Part shown: one piece after another, positions 1 to 9,572 of the stretch
How the letters are laid out: each line of letters starts with the position of its first letter
How positions within the stretch are numbered: position 1 is the stretch's first letter
Assembly: GCA_905198155.1 (NCBI GenBank)
Contig: CAJKBQ010000013.1
Location: 11,194-75,193 of the forward strand
DNA: 64,000 nt
Reading direction: 5' to 3'
Source of the DNA: an uncultured Eubacteriales bacterium
GTDB taxonomy: Bacteria > Bacillota > Clostridia > Oscillospirales > Acutalibacteraceae
Notes under the pieces: generated by a model
Seen by the model: the letters and a program-made list of their open reading frames with translations, nothing else
Databases searched by the model: none
What the model was told of the DNA's origin: nothing
Made by a program: the position numbers and the translations under genes

Positions 1-1
1 A

Positions 2-403
2 GGCGTAAAGCTGAAATTGACGGAGGAAGAAACCGACTTCATCTGCGAAAAATGCGGCCGCCGGATGGTGGTCAAAACCGGACGGTTCGGAAAATTCATC
101 GCGTGCCCGGGGTACCCGGAGTGCAAAAACATTAAGAAGATCGTGGTGGAAACCGGCGCGATCTGCCCCAAATGCGGCGGCAAGGTCATCGAGAAAAAAT
201 CGCACAAAGGCCGGCTCTTTTACGGGTGCGCCAACTACCCGAACTGCGATTTTGTGTCGTGGGACGAGCCGCTGAACGAAAAGTGCCCGCAGTGCGGCCA
301 CATTTTGTTCCGCAAAAAGGGCAAAACGCCGAAAATTTACTGCGCGGAGGAAGGCTGCGGGTATTCCCGGATTGAGCAGCCGAAAGAGGAGAGCGGCGAA
401 TGA
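2..403 (+). CDS. topA: DNA topoisomerase I, C-terminal zinc-ribbon region (5' end outside window)
   Basis: Type IA topoisomerase relaxes negative supercoils. Only the C-terminal tail is in the window, and the frame is open from base 2. It shows three consecutive four-cysteine zinc ribbons of the topoisomerase I type: CEKCGRRM...CPGYPEC, CPKCGGK...CANYPNC and CPQCGH...CAEEGCG, each with the GRFGKF/GRLFYG-like core. These help bind single-stranded DNA. The catalytic toprim and tyrosine domains lie upstream of base 1. The stop overlaps the trmFO start (ATGA), the common Firmicutes topA-trmFO arrangement, so the two are probably co-transcribed and translationally coupled. Confidence 0.93.
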   Translation, partial: GVKLKLTEEETDFICEKCGRRMVVKTGRFGKFIACPGYPECKNIKKIVVETGAICPKCGGKVIEKKSHKGRLFYGCANYPNCDFVSWDEPLNEKCPQCGHILFRKKGKTPKIYCAEEGCGYSRIEQPKEESGE

Positions 404-1701
404 ACCACGTATCGGTAATCGGCGCGGGGCTGGCCGGGTGCGAAGCGGCGTGGCAGCTGGCGCGCCGCGGGATTGCGGTGACGCTGTACGAGCGGAAGCC
501 CGTGTCGTTCAGCCCGGCGCATTCCAGCGCGGATTTCGCGGAGCTGGTGTGCTCCAATTCGCTGAAAGCGGAGCGGATGGACAGCGCGGCCGGGCTGCTG
601 AAACTGGAAATGGCGGCGCTGGGGTCGCTGCTGGTGCCGTGCGCGCAGGCGTGCCGTGTGCCGGCGGGCGGTGCGCTGGCGGTGGATCGCGAAGCGTTTT
701 CGCGCATGGTGACGGAGAAAATTGCGGCCGAGCCGCGGATTACCGTCCGGCGCGAAGAGCTGGACGATTTTCCGGACGGGCCGGTGATCGTCGCGACCGG
801 CCCGCTGACGGCCGACCGGCTGGCGGCGCGGATTGCGCAGCTGTGCGGCGGTTCGCTGCATTTTTACGATGCGGCTGCGCCGATTGTGACGGCGGCGTCG
901 GTGGATTTGGACGCGGCGTTTTATGCGTCGCGGTACGAACGCGGCGGGGAGTCGGACTATCTGAACTGCCCGATGAACAAAGAAGAATACGAACGGTTTT
1001 ACGAAGCGCTCGTTTCGGCCGAAGGCGCGCCGCTGCACGAATTTGACGCGGCGCCGACGGTGTACGAGGGCTGTATGCCGATCGAGATTATGGCGCGGCG
1101 CGGCGCGGACACGATCCGGTTCGGGCCGCTGAAACCGGTGGGGCTGCGCGACCCGCGCACCGGACACCGGCCGTGGGCGGCGGTGCAGCTGCGGCGGGAG
1201 GATGCTGCCGGGACGCTGTACAACCTGGTTGGGTTCCAAACGAATCTGAAATTCGGCGAACAGAAGCGCGTGTTCGGGCTGATCCCGGCGCTGCGGCACG
1301 CGGAATTCGCGCGGTACGGCGTGATGCACCGCAACACGTTTTTGGACAGTCCGCGGCTGCTGACCGGCGGATTCCGGTTCCGGGCGGACGACCGGCTGTG
1401 GTTTGCCGGGCAGATGACCGGGGTGGAAGGATACATGGAGTCGGCGGCGTCCGGCATTCTGGCGGGGATCAACTGCGCGCGGGCGCTGGCCGGGGAACCG
1501 GAGTGTGTGCTGCCGCCGGAGACGATGCTCGGCGCGCTCAGCCGCCACGTCAGCGCGTCGGAATCGGCGGATTTTCAGCCGATGGGCGCGAATTTCGGAA
1601 TTCTGCCGCCGCTGCCGGAACGGATTCGGGACAAGAAAGCGCGGTATACCGCGCTGGCGCAGCGCGCGCTCGATGCGCTGCACGGCGCGATGCCGGATTG
1701 A
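400..1701 (+). CDS. trmFO: Methylenetetrahydrofolate-tRNA-(uracil-54-C5)-methyltransferase (FAD/folate dependent)
   Basis: Makes ribothymidine at position 54 of the tRNA T-loop using methylene-THF and FADH2. The protein has 433 residues, normal for the family. The N-terminal FAD-binding Rossmann motif GAGLAGCEAA is at about residues 8-17. Cys51 (ELVCSNS) and Cys225 (YEGCMPIE) match the two cysteines known to matter in TrmFO. The start is fixed by the ATGA overlap with topA and by the glycine motif lying only seven residues in. It is a cytosolic enzyme in the same operon run as topA and plsX. Confidence 0.96.
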   Translation: MNHVSVIGAGLAGCEAAWQLARRGIAVTLYERKPVSFSPAHSSADFAELVCSNSLKAERMDSAAGLLKLEMAALGSLLVPCAQACRVPAGGALAVDREAFSRMVTEKIAAEPRITVRREELDDFPDGPVIVATGPLTADRLAARIAQLCGGSLHFYDAAAPIVTAASVDLDAAFYASRYERGGESDYLNCPMNKEEYERFYEALVSAEGAPLHEFDAAPTVYEGCMPIEIMARRGADTIRFGPLKPVGLRDPRTGHRPWAAVQLRREDAAGTLYNLVGFQTNLKFGEQKRVFGLIPALRHAEFARYGVMHRNTFLDSPRLLTGGFRFRADDRLWFAGQMTGVEGYMESAASGILAGINCARALAGEPECVLPPETMLGALSRHVSASESADFQPMGANFGILPPLPERIRDKKARYTALAQRALDALHGAMPD

Positions 1702-1740
1702 TGAAACAGATTTTACCATACGGAAAGGATGGGTTCTCCA

Positions 1741-2763
1741 ATGAAAATCATCGTAGATGCATTCGGCGGCGATCATGCGCCGGCCGAGATCCTGAAAGGC
1801 TGCCGGATGGCGCTGGACGAGCTGCCTGCACTGGCGCTTGTATTGACCGGGCGCGCGGACGAAATTCGCCGCGTGGCAGAGGCAGAGGCGATTTCACTCG
1901 ACCGGATGGCGATTGTCGATGCGCCGACGGTGATATCGATGGACGACCCGCCCACCGATATTATGCGCGCCAAAAAAGACTGCTCCATGGCCGAAGGGCT
2001 GCGGCAGCTGGCGGACGGACACGGCGACGCGTTCATCTCGGCCGGGAGCACCGGCGCGCTGGTGGTCGGCGCGACGATGATCGTGAAGCGGATTCGGGGG
2101 ATTAAGCGCGCGGCGCTGGCTCCGGTGATTCCGAAGGACGAGGGGATGTTCATGCTGATCGATTCCGGCGCGAACGTGGAGTGCAAGCCGGAATATTTGA
2201 TGCAGTTCGGCGTGATGGGCTCCATTTACATGGAAAAAGTGATGGGCGTGCAGAATCCGCGCGTCGGGCTGGTCAACGTGGGCACCGAGGATCACAAGGG
2301 CGGCGAATTGCAGCACGAGGCGTTCCGGATGCTGCGCGAAGCGCCGGTGAATTTCATCGGCAACATCGAAGCGCGCACCGTCCCGTCCGACGGCGCTGAC
2401 GTGGTGGTGACGGACGGGTTCACCGGCAACGTGATGCTGAAACTGTACGAAGGCGTCAGCGCGACGTTGTTCAAAAAGGTGAAAGGCGTGATGCTGCGCC
2501 GCCCGCTGAACAAGCTGGCCGCGCTGCTGCTGAAAAAGGACTTTACTGCGCTGAAAAAAGCATCCGATTACAACGAATACGGCGGCGCGCCGCTGATGGG
2601 CATCGCCAAGCCGGTGTTCAAAGCGCACGGCAGCTCCAAGGCGCGCACGTTTTACAATGCGCTCAAAATCACTTACCGGTTTGTGGAAGGCAACGTAATC
2701 GGGCAGATTTCGGACGCGATTGCGGCGCAGGCGGCCGCATCCGAACCGGCCGGCGACGCATAA
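1741..2763 (+). CDS. plsX: Phosphate acyltransferase PlsX
   Basis: Converts acyl-ACP to acyl-phosphate, the acyl donor for PlsY in phospholipid synthesis; a peripheral membrane enzyme. The protein has 340 residues and starts MKIIVDAFGGDHAP, the PlsX signature. GSTGALV and the DSGANVECKPEYLMQF stretch follow the family pattern. I chose ATG 1741 over an in-frame ATG 12 bases upstream because the Shine-Dalgarno GGAAAGGA lies 10 or so bases before it and homologues begin at MKI. The usual downstream fabD/fabG/acpP genes are absent and rnc follows directly. Confidence 0.96.
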   Translation: MKIIVDAFGGDHAPAEILKGCRMALDELPALALVLTGRADEIRRVAEAEAISLDRMAIVDAPTVISMDDPPTDIMRAKKDCSMAEGLRQLADGHGDAFISAGSTGALVVGATMIVKRIRGIKRAALAPVIPKDEGMFMLIDSGANVECKPEYLMQFGVMGSIYMEKVMGVQNPRVGLVNVGTEDHKGGELQHEAFRMLREAPVNFIGNIEARTVPSDGADVVVTDGFTGNVMLKLYEGVSATLFKKVKGVMLRRPLNKLAALLLKKDFTALKKASDYNEYGGAPLMGIAKPVFKAHGSSKARTFYNALKITYRFVEGNVIGQISDAIAAQAAASEPAGDA

Positions 2764-2794
2764 TCTGGCCATCGGCGCGAAAGGAAATGATACG

Positions 2795-3475
2795 ATGACA
2801 ATCAAAGAATTGCAGAACAATTTGGGTTATCAGTTCCGGAACGAGCAGCTGCTCCGGACCGCGCTGACGCATTCGTCGTACGCCAACGAATCGCATGGCC
2901 GGCTGATTTGCAACGAGCGGCTCGAATTTTTGGGCGATTCGATTCTGGGCATGGTGACGGCCGAATACCTGTACACGCACTGCCCCGAAGTGCCCGAAGG
3001 CGGGCTGACCAAGCAGCGCGCGGCGCTGGTGTGCGAAAAGGCGCTGTGCAAGTACAGCAAAGAGCTGGGAATCGGCCCGTGCCTGCTGCTGGGGCGCGGC
3101 GAACGCCACTCCGGCGGCGACAGCCGACCGTCGATTTTGGCGGACGCGTTTGAATCGGTGCTGGCGGCGGTGTACCTGGACGGCGGGATCGACGCGGCCA
3201 AGCCGATTGTGCTGCGGTTTATCACGCGCGAAATGGCGGAGACCCGCAGACCCGGCTTCCGCGATTACAAAACGCAGTTGCAGGAAATCGTGCAGCAGAA
3301 CCCGGAAGAAAAGCTGGAATATGTACTGGCCGAAGAATCCGGCCCCGACCACGACAAGCATTTCGTGATCGAGGTGCGGCTGAACAGCAACGTCCTCAGC
3401 CGCGGCGGCGGACGCAGCAAAAAAGAGGCCGAGCAGCAGGCGGCGCGCGAAGCGCTGCGGCTGATGGGCTATTGA
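2795..3475 (+). CDS. rnc: Ribonuclease III
   Basis: Double-strand-specific endoribonuclease for rRNA and mRNA processing. The 226 residues carry the RNase III signature ERLEFLGDS at residues 41-49, the second acidic motif around DAFESVLAAVYLDGG, and a C-terminal double-stranded RNA-binding domain from about residue 154 ending KKEAEQQAAREAL. ATG 2795 is preceded by AAGGAAA. It lies between plsX and smc in the conserved Firmicutes cluster. Confidence 0.97.
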   Translation: MTIKELQNNLGYQFRNEQLLRTALTHSSYANESHGRLICNERLEFLGDSILGMVTAEYLYTHCPEVPEGGLTKQRAALVCEKALCKYSKELGIGPCLLLGRGERHSGGDSRPSILADAFESVLAAVYLDGGIDAAKPIVLRFITREMAETRRPGFRDYKTQLQEIVQQNPEEKLEYVLAEESGPDHDKHFVIEVRLNSNVLSRGGGRSKKEAEQQAAREALRLMGY

Positions 3476-3509
3476 TCCGCGCGCAGCGCACAGGAGTTTT
3501 GAGAAAATT

Positions 3510-6500
3510 ATGCTGATTCAATCACTGGAAATACAGGGCTTTAAGTCGTTCCCGGACCGGACGGTGCTGACGTTTGACCGCGGGATCACGGCGGTCGTCG
3601 GCCCGAACGGCAGCGGCAAAAGCAACATCAGCGACGCCGTGCGCTGGGTGCTGGGCGAGCAGTCCACCAAGTCGCTGCGCGGCACCAAGATGGAGGACGT
3701 GGTGTTCAACGGGACGGCGTCGCGCCGCCCGCAGGGGTACGCGGAGGTGTCGCTGTCGATCGACAACACCGACCGGGGGCTGTCGTTTGACCAGGATGCG
3801 GTGCGCATCACCCGGCGGTACTACCGCTCCGGCGAAAGCGAATACCTGATTAACGGGGCGGCCGTGCGGCTGAAAGACGTGAACGAACTGTTCATGGACA
3901 CCGGACTGGGGCGCGACGGGTACTCCGTGATCGGGCAGGGGAAGATTGCGGACATTGTGTCCGGCCGGTCGGAGGATCGCCGCGAAATTTTTGAAGAAGC
4001 GGCGGGTATTTCGCGCTATCGCTACCGCAAAACCGAGGCGGAGCGCCGGTTGGCGCAGGCGCAGGAAAACCTGCTGCGGCTCAACGATATTTTGCAGGAG
4101 CTGGCCGACCGCGTCGGCCCGCTGGGCGAGCAGGCGGAAAAGGCCAAGCAGTTTTTGGAATTTTCGACCGAGAAAAAGGGATTGGAAATCGGCCTGTGGC
4201 TGATTACGATCGACCGGCTGGGCGATCAGCTGCGCAGTCAGGAAGAAAAACTGGCCGCCGTGCAGCTGCAATACGACGATATGGGCGCGGAACTGGCGCA
4301 GTTGGCGCAGGAGATTCAGCAGACGAGCGACCGGGTGAACCGGTGCGCGGTCGAGATCGATGCGCTGCGCCGGAAAATGACCGAATGCGAACGCAGCGCG
4401 GCGCAGCTGGACAGCGAAAACGCCGTGCGGCGCAACGATATCGCGCATTACCGCGAGAACATTGCGCGGATCGATCAGGAAATGCAGGCGGCGGCCGCCA
4501 CCGAAGCCGAAACGGCTGCGGCGCGGCAGCAGCTGGAAGCGGATGCGGACGCGCAGCGCAGCGCGTGCCGCACGCTGGACGATCGAATTGGGGCGCAGAC
4601 CCAGACGCAGGCGGAGATGCTTCGCCGACTGAACGACGGAACGGAGCAGGAGAACCGGCTGCGGGAAGAGCTGGCGGTGATTCAATCGGCACTGTCGGAC
4701 GCGCGGACGGCCGATGCGACGGCCGAAACGACCATTTCCGAAATCAACGGCCGGATGGAAAGCGTCCGCGCCGAATATACGGCCGCGCAGGCACGCCGGT
4801 CGCAGCTGGAAGCGCAGGCCGCCGATTCGCGGCAGCGGCTGCGGGATCAGGAGGCGCGCCGCGCCGCGCTGGACAATACCATCCAGGGCTATGCGATGCG
4901 CCAGGCCGCGCAGCAAAAGCGCATGAACGACCGGCGCGCCGCCGTGGATCAGCTGCAGCTGGACGCGGAGTCCGAACGCCGCCGCGTGAAGCTGCTCGAA
5001 GATTTGGAACGCAGCTACGAAGGGTTCGCGCACAGCGTCAAAGTTGTGATGCAGGAGCACACGCGCGGGACGCTGCCGGGCATTCACGGCCCGGTGTCGC
5101 GCATTTTGCAGGTGCCGGAGCAGTATGCCACGGCGATTGAAACGGCGCTGGGTGCGGCGATGCAGAACATCGTCTGTGCGTCCGAAAGCGACGCCAAGCG
5201 CGCCATTGCGCTGCTCAAACAGCGGGACAGCGGCCGCGCAACGTTCCTGCCGCTGTCTACCATCAAAGGTTCCGTGCTGACCGAGCGCGGGCTGGACGAT
5301 TGCTTCGGATTTGTCGGCGTGGCGAGCGAACTGGTGTCGTGCGACGGGCAGTATCAGGAGATTTGCCGGTCGCTGCTGGGGCGGATTGCCATTGCGGAGG
5401 ATCTGGATTCCGCCGTGACCATCGCCCGGCAGTTCCACTACCGGTTCCGGATTGTGACGCTGGACGGGCAGGTGGTGAATGCCGGCGGTTCGCTGACCGG
5501 CGGTTCGCTGGCGAAAAATGCCGGGCTGCTCAGCCGGGCGGCCCAGATTGAAAAAGCGCGCAAAAAAGCAGACGCGCTGGCCCGCAAGGCCGACGTGGAG
5601 CGCGCGCAGCTGAAACAATTGCAGGAAGCCTGCTCGGCCGACGATGCGGCGCTGCTGGCGGTGAACGCCGAAAAAACCGCATTGCAGGAGGAAATCATCC
5701 GGACGCAGGCGGAGCAGACGCGGCTGGCCAGCCTGATGGAGGCGGCGGCCGATACCGTCGCGCAGCGCGCGGCCGAGCAGCAAAAGGCCGAGGCACGGCT
5801 GCGCGAGCTGGCGTCCATCCGGGCGCAGGCGCGCGGCAATCTGACGGAAGCGGAAGAAAAACGCGCCGGAACGGAACAGGCGCTGCACGCGGCGGAACGG
5901 CAGAAATCCGAGATTCAGCAGCAGTCCGCCGAAGCCGACCGGCAGCTGGCGGCGCTGCAATTGGAGCGCGTGACGGCGGAAAAAGAGCTGGAACGGTTCA
6001 CGCAGCAGATCGACGAGCTGGACCGGCGCAGCAGTGACCGCGTCGCGCATTTGCAGGAATCCGCCGCGCAGCGCGCGCAGTGGGACGCGCAGATTGCCGA
6101 GGCGGAACAGCAGATTGCGGCGCGCACGGCGCAAAAGCAGGAATTGGAGCAGCAGCAGCTGGACGCCGGGGCGCAAATCGCCGCGCAATCCAACGCGCGG
6201 ATGCAGCTGGAACAGGCGCAGCAGGCGCTGCGTACCCGCGAACGGGATCGCGCCGTGGCGCAGGAAAAATGCAAAGGCGAGCTGGATCGGCTGCGCGACC
6301 AAAGCGACGGCCAGCAGAAAGCGCTGGACGAGATTTTGGCCAAGCTGTGGGAAGAATATGAACTAACGCAGCGCGAAGCCCGCGAACAGGCCGTGCCGGT
6401 GCCGAATCCGGCGCAGGCGCAGCGGCGGCTGACCGAGCTGCGGGGCAAAATCCGCGCGCTGGGGTCGGTCAATGTGGCGGCGATTGAGGAGTACAAAGAA

Positions 6501-7079
6501 GTGCGCGCCCGGTACGACTTCCTCAAAGGCCAGCTGGACGACGTCGAAAAATCCCGCAGCGAACTGACTGCGCTGATCGCCCGGCTGACGGACGAGATGA
6601 AAAAGCAGTTCACCGAGCGGTTCCAGACGATCAACCGGGCGTTCGGCGAGACGTTCCGCGACCTGTTCGGCGGCGGCACGGCCAATCTGTCGCTGACCGA
6701 TCCGTCCGACGTGCTGCATTCCGATATTCAAATCGCGATCGAGCCGCAGGGCAAGATCATTACCAATATCGACGCGCTGTCCGGCGGCGAAAAATCGCTG
6801 GCGGCCATCGCGCTGTATTTCGCCATCATCAAAGTCAGCCCCACGCCGTTCTGCATCCTGGACGAGATCGAAGCGGCGCTGGACGACGTGAACGTGAACC
6901 GGTTTGCGGACTATCTGCGCCGGATGAGCGACCGCACGCAGTACATCGCCATCACGCACCGGCGCGGGACGATGGAGGAGGCCGATGTGCTGTACGGCGT
7001 GACGATGCAGGAAAAAGGCGTGTCCAAAATCCTCCGCCTGCCCATCGGCGAGGTGGAAGCGAAGCTGGGCATTCATTGA
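3510..7079 (+). CDS. smc: Chromosome segregation protein SMC
   Basis: Condensin ATPase that compacts and segregates the nucleoid with ScpA/ScpB, which are not in this window. The protein has 1189 residues, full length. Walker A GPNGSGKSN is at 31-39, followed by long glutamine- and alanine-rich coiled coils. The hinge is at about 510-650, and the C-terminal head has the signature LSGGEKSLAAIAL and Walker B CILDEIEAALDD. ATG 3510 follows CAGGAG. The GC-rich coiled coil creates very long open frames on the opposite strand that are not genes. Confidence 0.98.
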   Translation: MLIQSLEIQGFKSFPDRTVLTFDRGITAVVGPNGSGKSNISDAVRWVLGEQSTKSLRGTKMEDVVFNGTASRRPQGYAEVSLSIDNTDRGLSFDQDAVRITRRYYRSGESEYLINGAAVRLKDVNELFMDTGLGRDGYSVIGQGKIADIVSGRSEDRREIFEEAAGISRYRYRKTEAERRLAQAQENLLRLNDILQELADRVGPLGEQAEKAKQFLEFSTEKKGLEIGLWLITIDRLGDQLRSQEEKLAAVQLQYDDMGAELAQLAQEIQQTSDRVNRCAVEIDALRRKMTECERSAAQLDSENAVRRNDIAHYRENIARIDQEMQAAAATEAETAAARQQLEADADAQRSACRTLDDRIGAQTQTQAEMLRRLNDGTEQENRLREELAVIQSALSDARTADATAETTISEINGRMESVRAEYTAAQARRSQLEAQAADSRQRLRDQEARRAALDNTIQGYAMRQAAQQKRMNDRRAAVDQLQLDAESERRRVKLLEDLERSYEGFAHSVKVVMQEHTRGTLPGIHGPVSRILQVPEQYATAIETALGAAMQNIVCASESDAKRAIALLKQRDSGRATFLPLSTIKGSVLTERGLDDCFGFVGVASELVSCDGQYQEICRSLLGRIAIAEDLDSAVTIARQFHYRFRIVTLDGQVVNAGGSLTGGSLAKNAGLLSRAAQIEKARKKADALARKADVERAQLKQLQEACSADDAALLAVNAEKTALQEEIIRTQAEQTRLASLMEAAADTVAQRAAEQQKAEARLRELASIRAQARGNLTEAEEKRAGTEQALHAAERQKSEIQQQSAEADRQLAALQLERVTAEKELERFTQQIDELDRRSSDRVAHLQESAAQRAQWDAQIAEAEQQIAARTAQKQELEQQQLDAGAQIAAQSNARMQLEQAQQALRTRERDRAVAQEKCKGELDRLRDQSDGQQKALDEILAKLWEEYELTQREAREQAVPVPNPAQAQRRLTELRGKIRALGSVNVAAIEEYKEVRARYDFLKGQLDDVEKSRSELTALIARLTDEMKKQFTERFQTINRAFGETFRDLFGGGTANLSLTDPSDVLHSDIQIAIEPQGKIITNIDALSGGEKSLAAIALYFAIIKVSPTPFCILDEIEAALDDVNVNRFADYLRRMSDRTQYIAITHRRGTMEEADVLYGVTMQEKGVSKILRLPIGEVEAKLGIH

Positions 7080-7112
7080 GATTTGCAATCCATCCGAAGG
7101 GAATGATTATAT

Positions 7113-8027
7113 ATGGGATTTTTCCAAAAAATCAGCGAAGGACTGAAAAAAACGCGGTCGGGGATGATGAGCGCGATCCGCTCGATGCTCAGCGGGTTCA
7201 GCAGGATCGACGACGAACTGTACGACGAGCTGGAAGAACTGCTGATTATGGGCGACGTGGGCGTGCCGACGGCAGAGCGCATCTGCACCGAGCTGCGCGC
7301 GCAGGTGAAGGCGCGCGGGATGAAAGAAGCGTCCGAAGTCAACGATGTGCTGCGCGAGATCGTGGTGCAGATGCTCGGCGCGGACGAAGGACTGCATTTG
7401 GACACCAAACCGTCGGTGATTTTGGTAATCGGCGTCAACGGCGTGGGCAAGACGACGTCCATCGGCAAAATCGCCGCCCAGCTGCACCGCGACGGCAAAA
7501 AGGTGATTTTGGCGGCGGCGGACACGTTCCGCGCGGCGGCGATCGATCAGCTGAAAGTGTGGGCCGAGCGGGCGCACGCCGATCTGGTTGCGCAGCCGGA
7601 AGGCTCCGACCCGGCGGCGGTGGTGTTCGACGCGATTTCTGCGGCAAAAGCCCGCGGCGCGGACGTGGTGATCTGCGACACGGCCGGGCGGCTGCACAAC
7701 AAGAAAAACCTGATGGACGAGCTGGCGAAAATCCACCGGATCATCGACCGGGAGCTGCCGGACGCCGACAAGGAAGTGCTGCTGGTGCTGGACGCGACGA
7801 CCGGGCAGAACGCCGTGAATCAGGCGCGGGCGTTCAAAGAAGCCGCCGGGCTGACTGGCATTGTGCTGACGAAGCTGGACGGCACCGCCAAAGGCGGCGT
7901 GGTGCTGGCGATCCGCGAGGATCTGGGCATCCCGGTCAAATTCATCGGTGTGGGCGAGCAGGTGGACGATTTGCAGCCGTTTTCGGCGGCGGAATTTGCC
8001 GATGCGCTGTTCGCAAAGGAGAACTGA
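7113..8027 (+). CDS. ftsY: Signal recognition particle receptor FtsY
   Basis: Membrane-associated SRP receptor GTPase that delivers ribosome-nascent chains to SecYEG. The protein has 304 residues with no acidic A domain, as in many Gram-positives; the N domain starts almost at once. G1 is GVNGVGKTT at 107-115, G3 is DTAGRLHNKKNLMDEL, and G4/G5 are TKLDGTAKGG and GVGEQVDDL. ATG 7113 follows GAAGGGAATG. It directly follows smc, as in Bacillus. Confidence 0.97.
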   Translation: MGFFQKISEGLKKTRSGMMSAIRSMLSGFSRIDDELYDELEELLIMGDVGVPTAERICTELRAQVKARGMKEASEVNDVLREIVVQMLGADEGLHLDTKPSVILVIGVNGVGKTTSIGKIAAQLHRDGKKVILAAADTFRAAAIDQLKVWAERAHADLVAQPEGSDPAAVVFDAISAAKARGADVVICDTAGRLHNKKNLMDELAKIHRIIDRELPDADKEVLLVLDATTGQNAVNQARAFKEAAGLTGIVLTKLDGTAKGGVVLAIREDLGIPVKFIGVGEQVDDLQPFSAAEFADALFAKEN

Positions 8028-8029
8028 CG

Positions 8030-8623
8030 ATGGAACCGTTTATCATTGCGACGCACAACGTCAAAAAATTGGCGGAGCTGGAACGGATCCTGACCCCGCT
8101 GGGCATTTCGGTGCAGACGGCATCGCAGGCCGGGTTCACGCTGCCCGAAGTGGACGAAACCGGAACCACCTTCGCGGAAAATGCGCGGCTGAAAGCCGAA
8201 TCGGCGATGCGCGCGACGGGCCGTCCCGCCGTGGCGGACGATTCCGGGCTGGTGGTCGATGCGCTGGGCGGCGCGCCGGGTGTGTATTCCGCGCGGTATG
8301 CCGGGCCGGACGCCGGCGACCGCGACCGGTACGAAAAATTGCTGCGAGAACTGGCCGATGTGCCGGACGACCGGCGGACGGCGCGGTTTGTATCGGCGGT
8401 GTGCTGCGTGTTCCCGGACGGCACGTCCATCGACGTGACCGGCGCATGCGAGGGGCGGATTGCCCGCGCGCCGCGCGGCGACGGCGGATTCGGGTACGAC
8501 CCGGTGTTCCTGGTCGGCGACCGCAGCTACGCCGAGCTGACCGCCGCCGAAAAAGATGAAATCAGTCACCGCGGCCGCGCGCTGCGCGCCTTGCAGGATG
8601 CGCTGCGCCGCCGCATGAAATAA
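8030..8623 (+). CDS. rdgB: XTP/dITP diphosphatase (RdgB/HAM1 family)
   Basis: Hydrolyses non-canonical purine triphosphates (dITP, XTP), keeping them out of DNA. The 197 residues carry the substrate-binding start IIATHNVKKLAELERIL, the acidic ADDSGLVVDALGGAPGVYSARYAG motif and the GGFGYDPVF motif. ATG 8030 is two bases after the ftsY stop, with GCAAAGGAG upstream inside ftsY. The tight spacing indicates operon expression with ftsY and yhbY. Confidence 0.95.
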   Translation: MEPFIIATHNVKKLAELERILTPLGISVQTASQAGFTLPEVDETGTTFAENARLKAESAMRATGRPAVADDSGLVVDALGGAPGVYSARYAGPDAGDRDRYEKLLRELADVPDDRRTARFVSAVCCVFPDGTSIDVTGACEGRIARAPRGDGGFGYDPVFLVGDRSYAELTAAEKDEISHRGRALRALQDALRRRMK

Positions 8624-8637
8624 AGGAGATTGAACCA

Positions 8638-8940
8638 ATGCTGACAAGTAAACAACGCGCATTTCTGCGCAGCATGGCAGCCAATGCCGACACCATTTTG
8701 ATGATCGGCAAAGGCGGCGTGTCCGACGAAGTGATCGCGCAGGCGGACGGCGCGCTGAACACCCGCGAGTTGATTAAAGGAAAAGTGCTGGAAACCGCGC
8801 CCGAATCGGTGAAAACATTCGGCGCGCAGCTGGCCGAAGCCACCGGCGCCGAGCTGGTTACGACGATCGGCACTAAGTTTGTGCTGTACCGCCGCAACGA
8901 GAAAAAACCGGTGATCGAGCTGCCGCGCACACGCGGATGA
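8638..8940 (+). CDS. yhbY: YhbY/CRS1-CRM domain RNA-binding protein
   Basis: A single CRM domain, 100 residues, that binds pre-50S ribosomal particles in homologues. It starts LTSKQRAFLRSMAAN, followed by the GKGGVSDEVIAQ loop (the GxxG motif) and a C-terminal FVLYRR strand, all typical. ATG 8638 follows AAAGGAG. The stop overlaps the nadD start (ATGA); yhbY-nadD-yqeK-rsfS is a conserved Firmicutes order. Confidence 0.93.
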   Translation: MLTSKQRAFLRSMAANADTILMIGKGGVSDEVIAQADGALNTRELIKGKVLETAPESVKTFGAQLAEATGAELVTTIGTKFVLYRRNEKKPVIELPRTRG

Positions 8941-9572
8941 GCGCGGCGAAGCGCCGTGCCGCGATTTTGGGCGGCACGTTTAACCCGATTCACAACGGCC
9001 ATTTGTACCTGGTGCGGGCGTTCGCCGACGCACTGGCGCTGGACGAGGTGATCCTGATGATTTCCAACATCCCGCCACACAAAGCCGCGCCGGACTTGGC
9101 GTCCAACGCCGACCGGCTGGCGATGGCAGCGTGTGCGCAGGCGTCGGAACCGCGGATCCGGCCGTGCGACCTGGAACTGCGGCGCGGCGGCAAAAGCTAC
9201 ACCGCCAACACGCTGCGCTACCTGACCCGCCGCCACCGCGACACGGAATATTACTTCCTGACCGGGGCGGATATGTTCCTGACGCTGCCGACGTGGTACC
9301 GGCCGCGCGAAATTTTCCGGCGCGCAGTGATTTGCGCGTCGCCGCGTGCCGGGCAGCCGCTGGCGGAACTGGAAGCGTTTGCGCCGCAGCTGCACGCGAT
9401 GGGGGCACGAACGATTTTGCTGCCGGTAAACCCGCCGCCGGTATCTTCGACGGAGATCCGCGCCCGCGTGCGCGCCGGGCAGCCGATCGACGGGCTGGTG
9501 CCGCCGGCGGTGGCCGAATATATCGCATCGCACGGGTTGTACCGTGCGCCGAAAGGAGAGACTGCGCAATGA
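8937..9572 (+). CDS. nadD: Nicotinate-nucleotide adenylyltransferase
   Basis: Adenylates nicotinate mononucleotide to deamido-NAD in NAD synthesis. The 211 residues carry the nucleotidyltransferase motif GGTFNPIHNGH at about 12-22 and the C-terminal VSSTEIRARV (ISSTxIR) motif that binds ATP. The start overlaps the yhbY stop and the stop overlaps yqeK, implying translational coupling. Confidence 0.96.
   Translation: MSAAKRRAAILGGTFNPIHNGHLYLVRAFADALALDEVILMISNIPPHKAAPDLASNADRLAMAACAQASEPRIRPCDLELRRGGKSYTANTLRYLTRRHRDTEYYFLTGADMFLTLPTWYRPREIFRRAVICASPRAGQPLAELEAFAPQLHAMGARTILLPVNPPPVSSTEIRARVRAGQPIDGLVPPAVAEYIASHGLYRAPKGETAQ

Noticed and set aside
3522..6302. A 926-codon open frame antisense to smc
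   Set aside because: It mirrors the GC-rich, Gln/Ala-rich coiled coil of smc; no ribosome binding site, no family motifs, very high Arg/Gln content.
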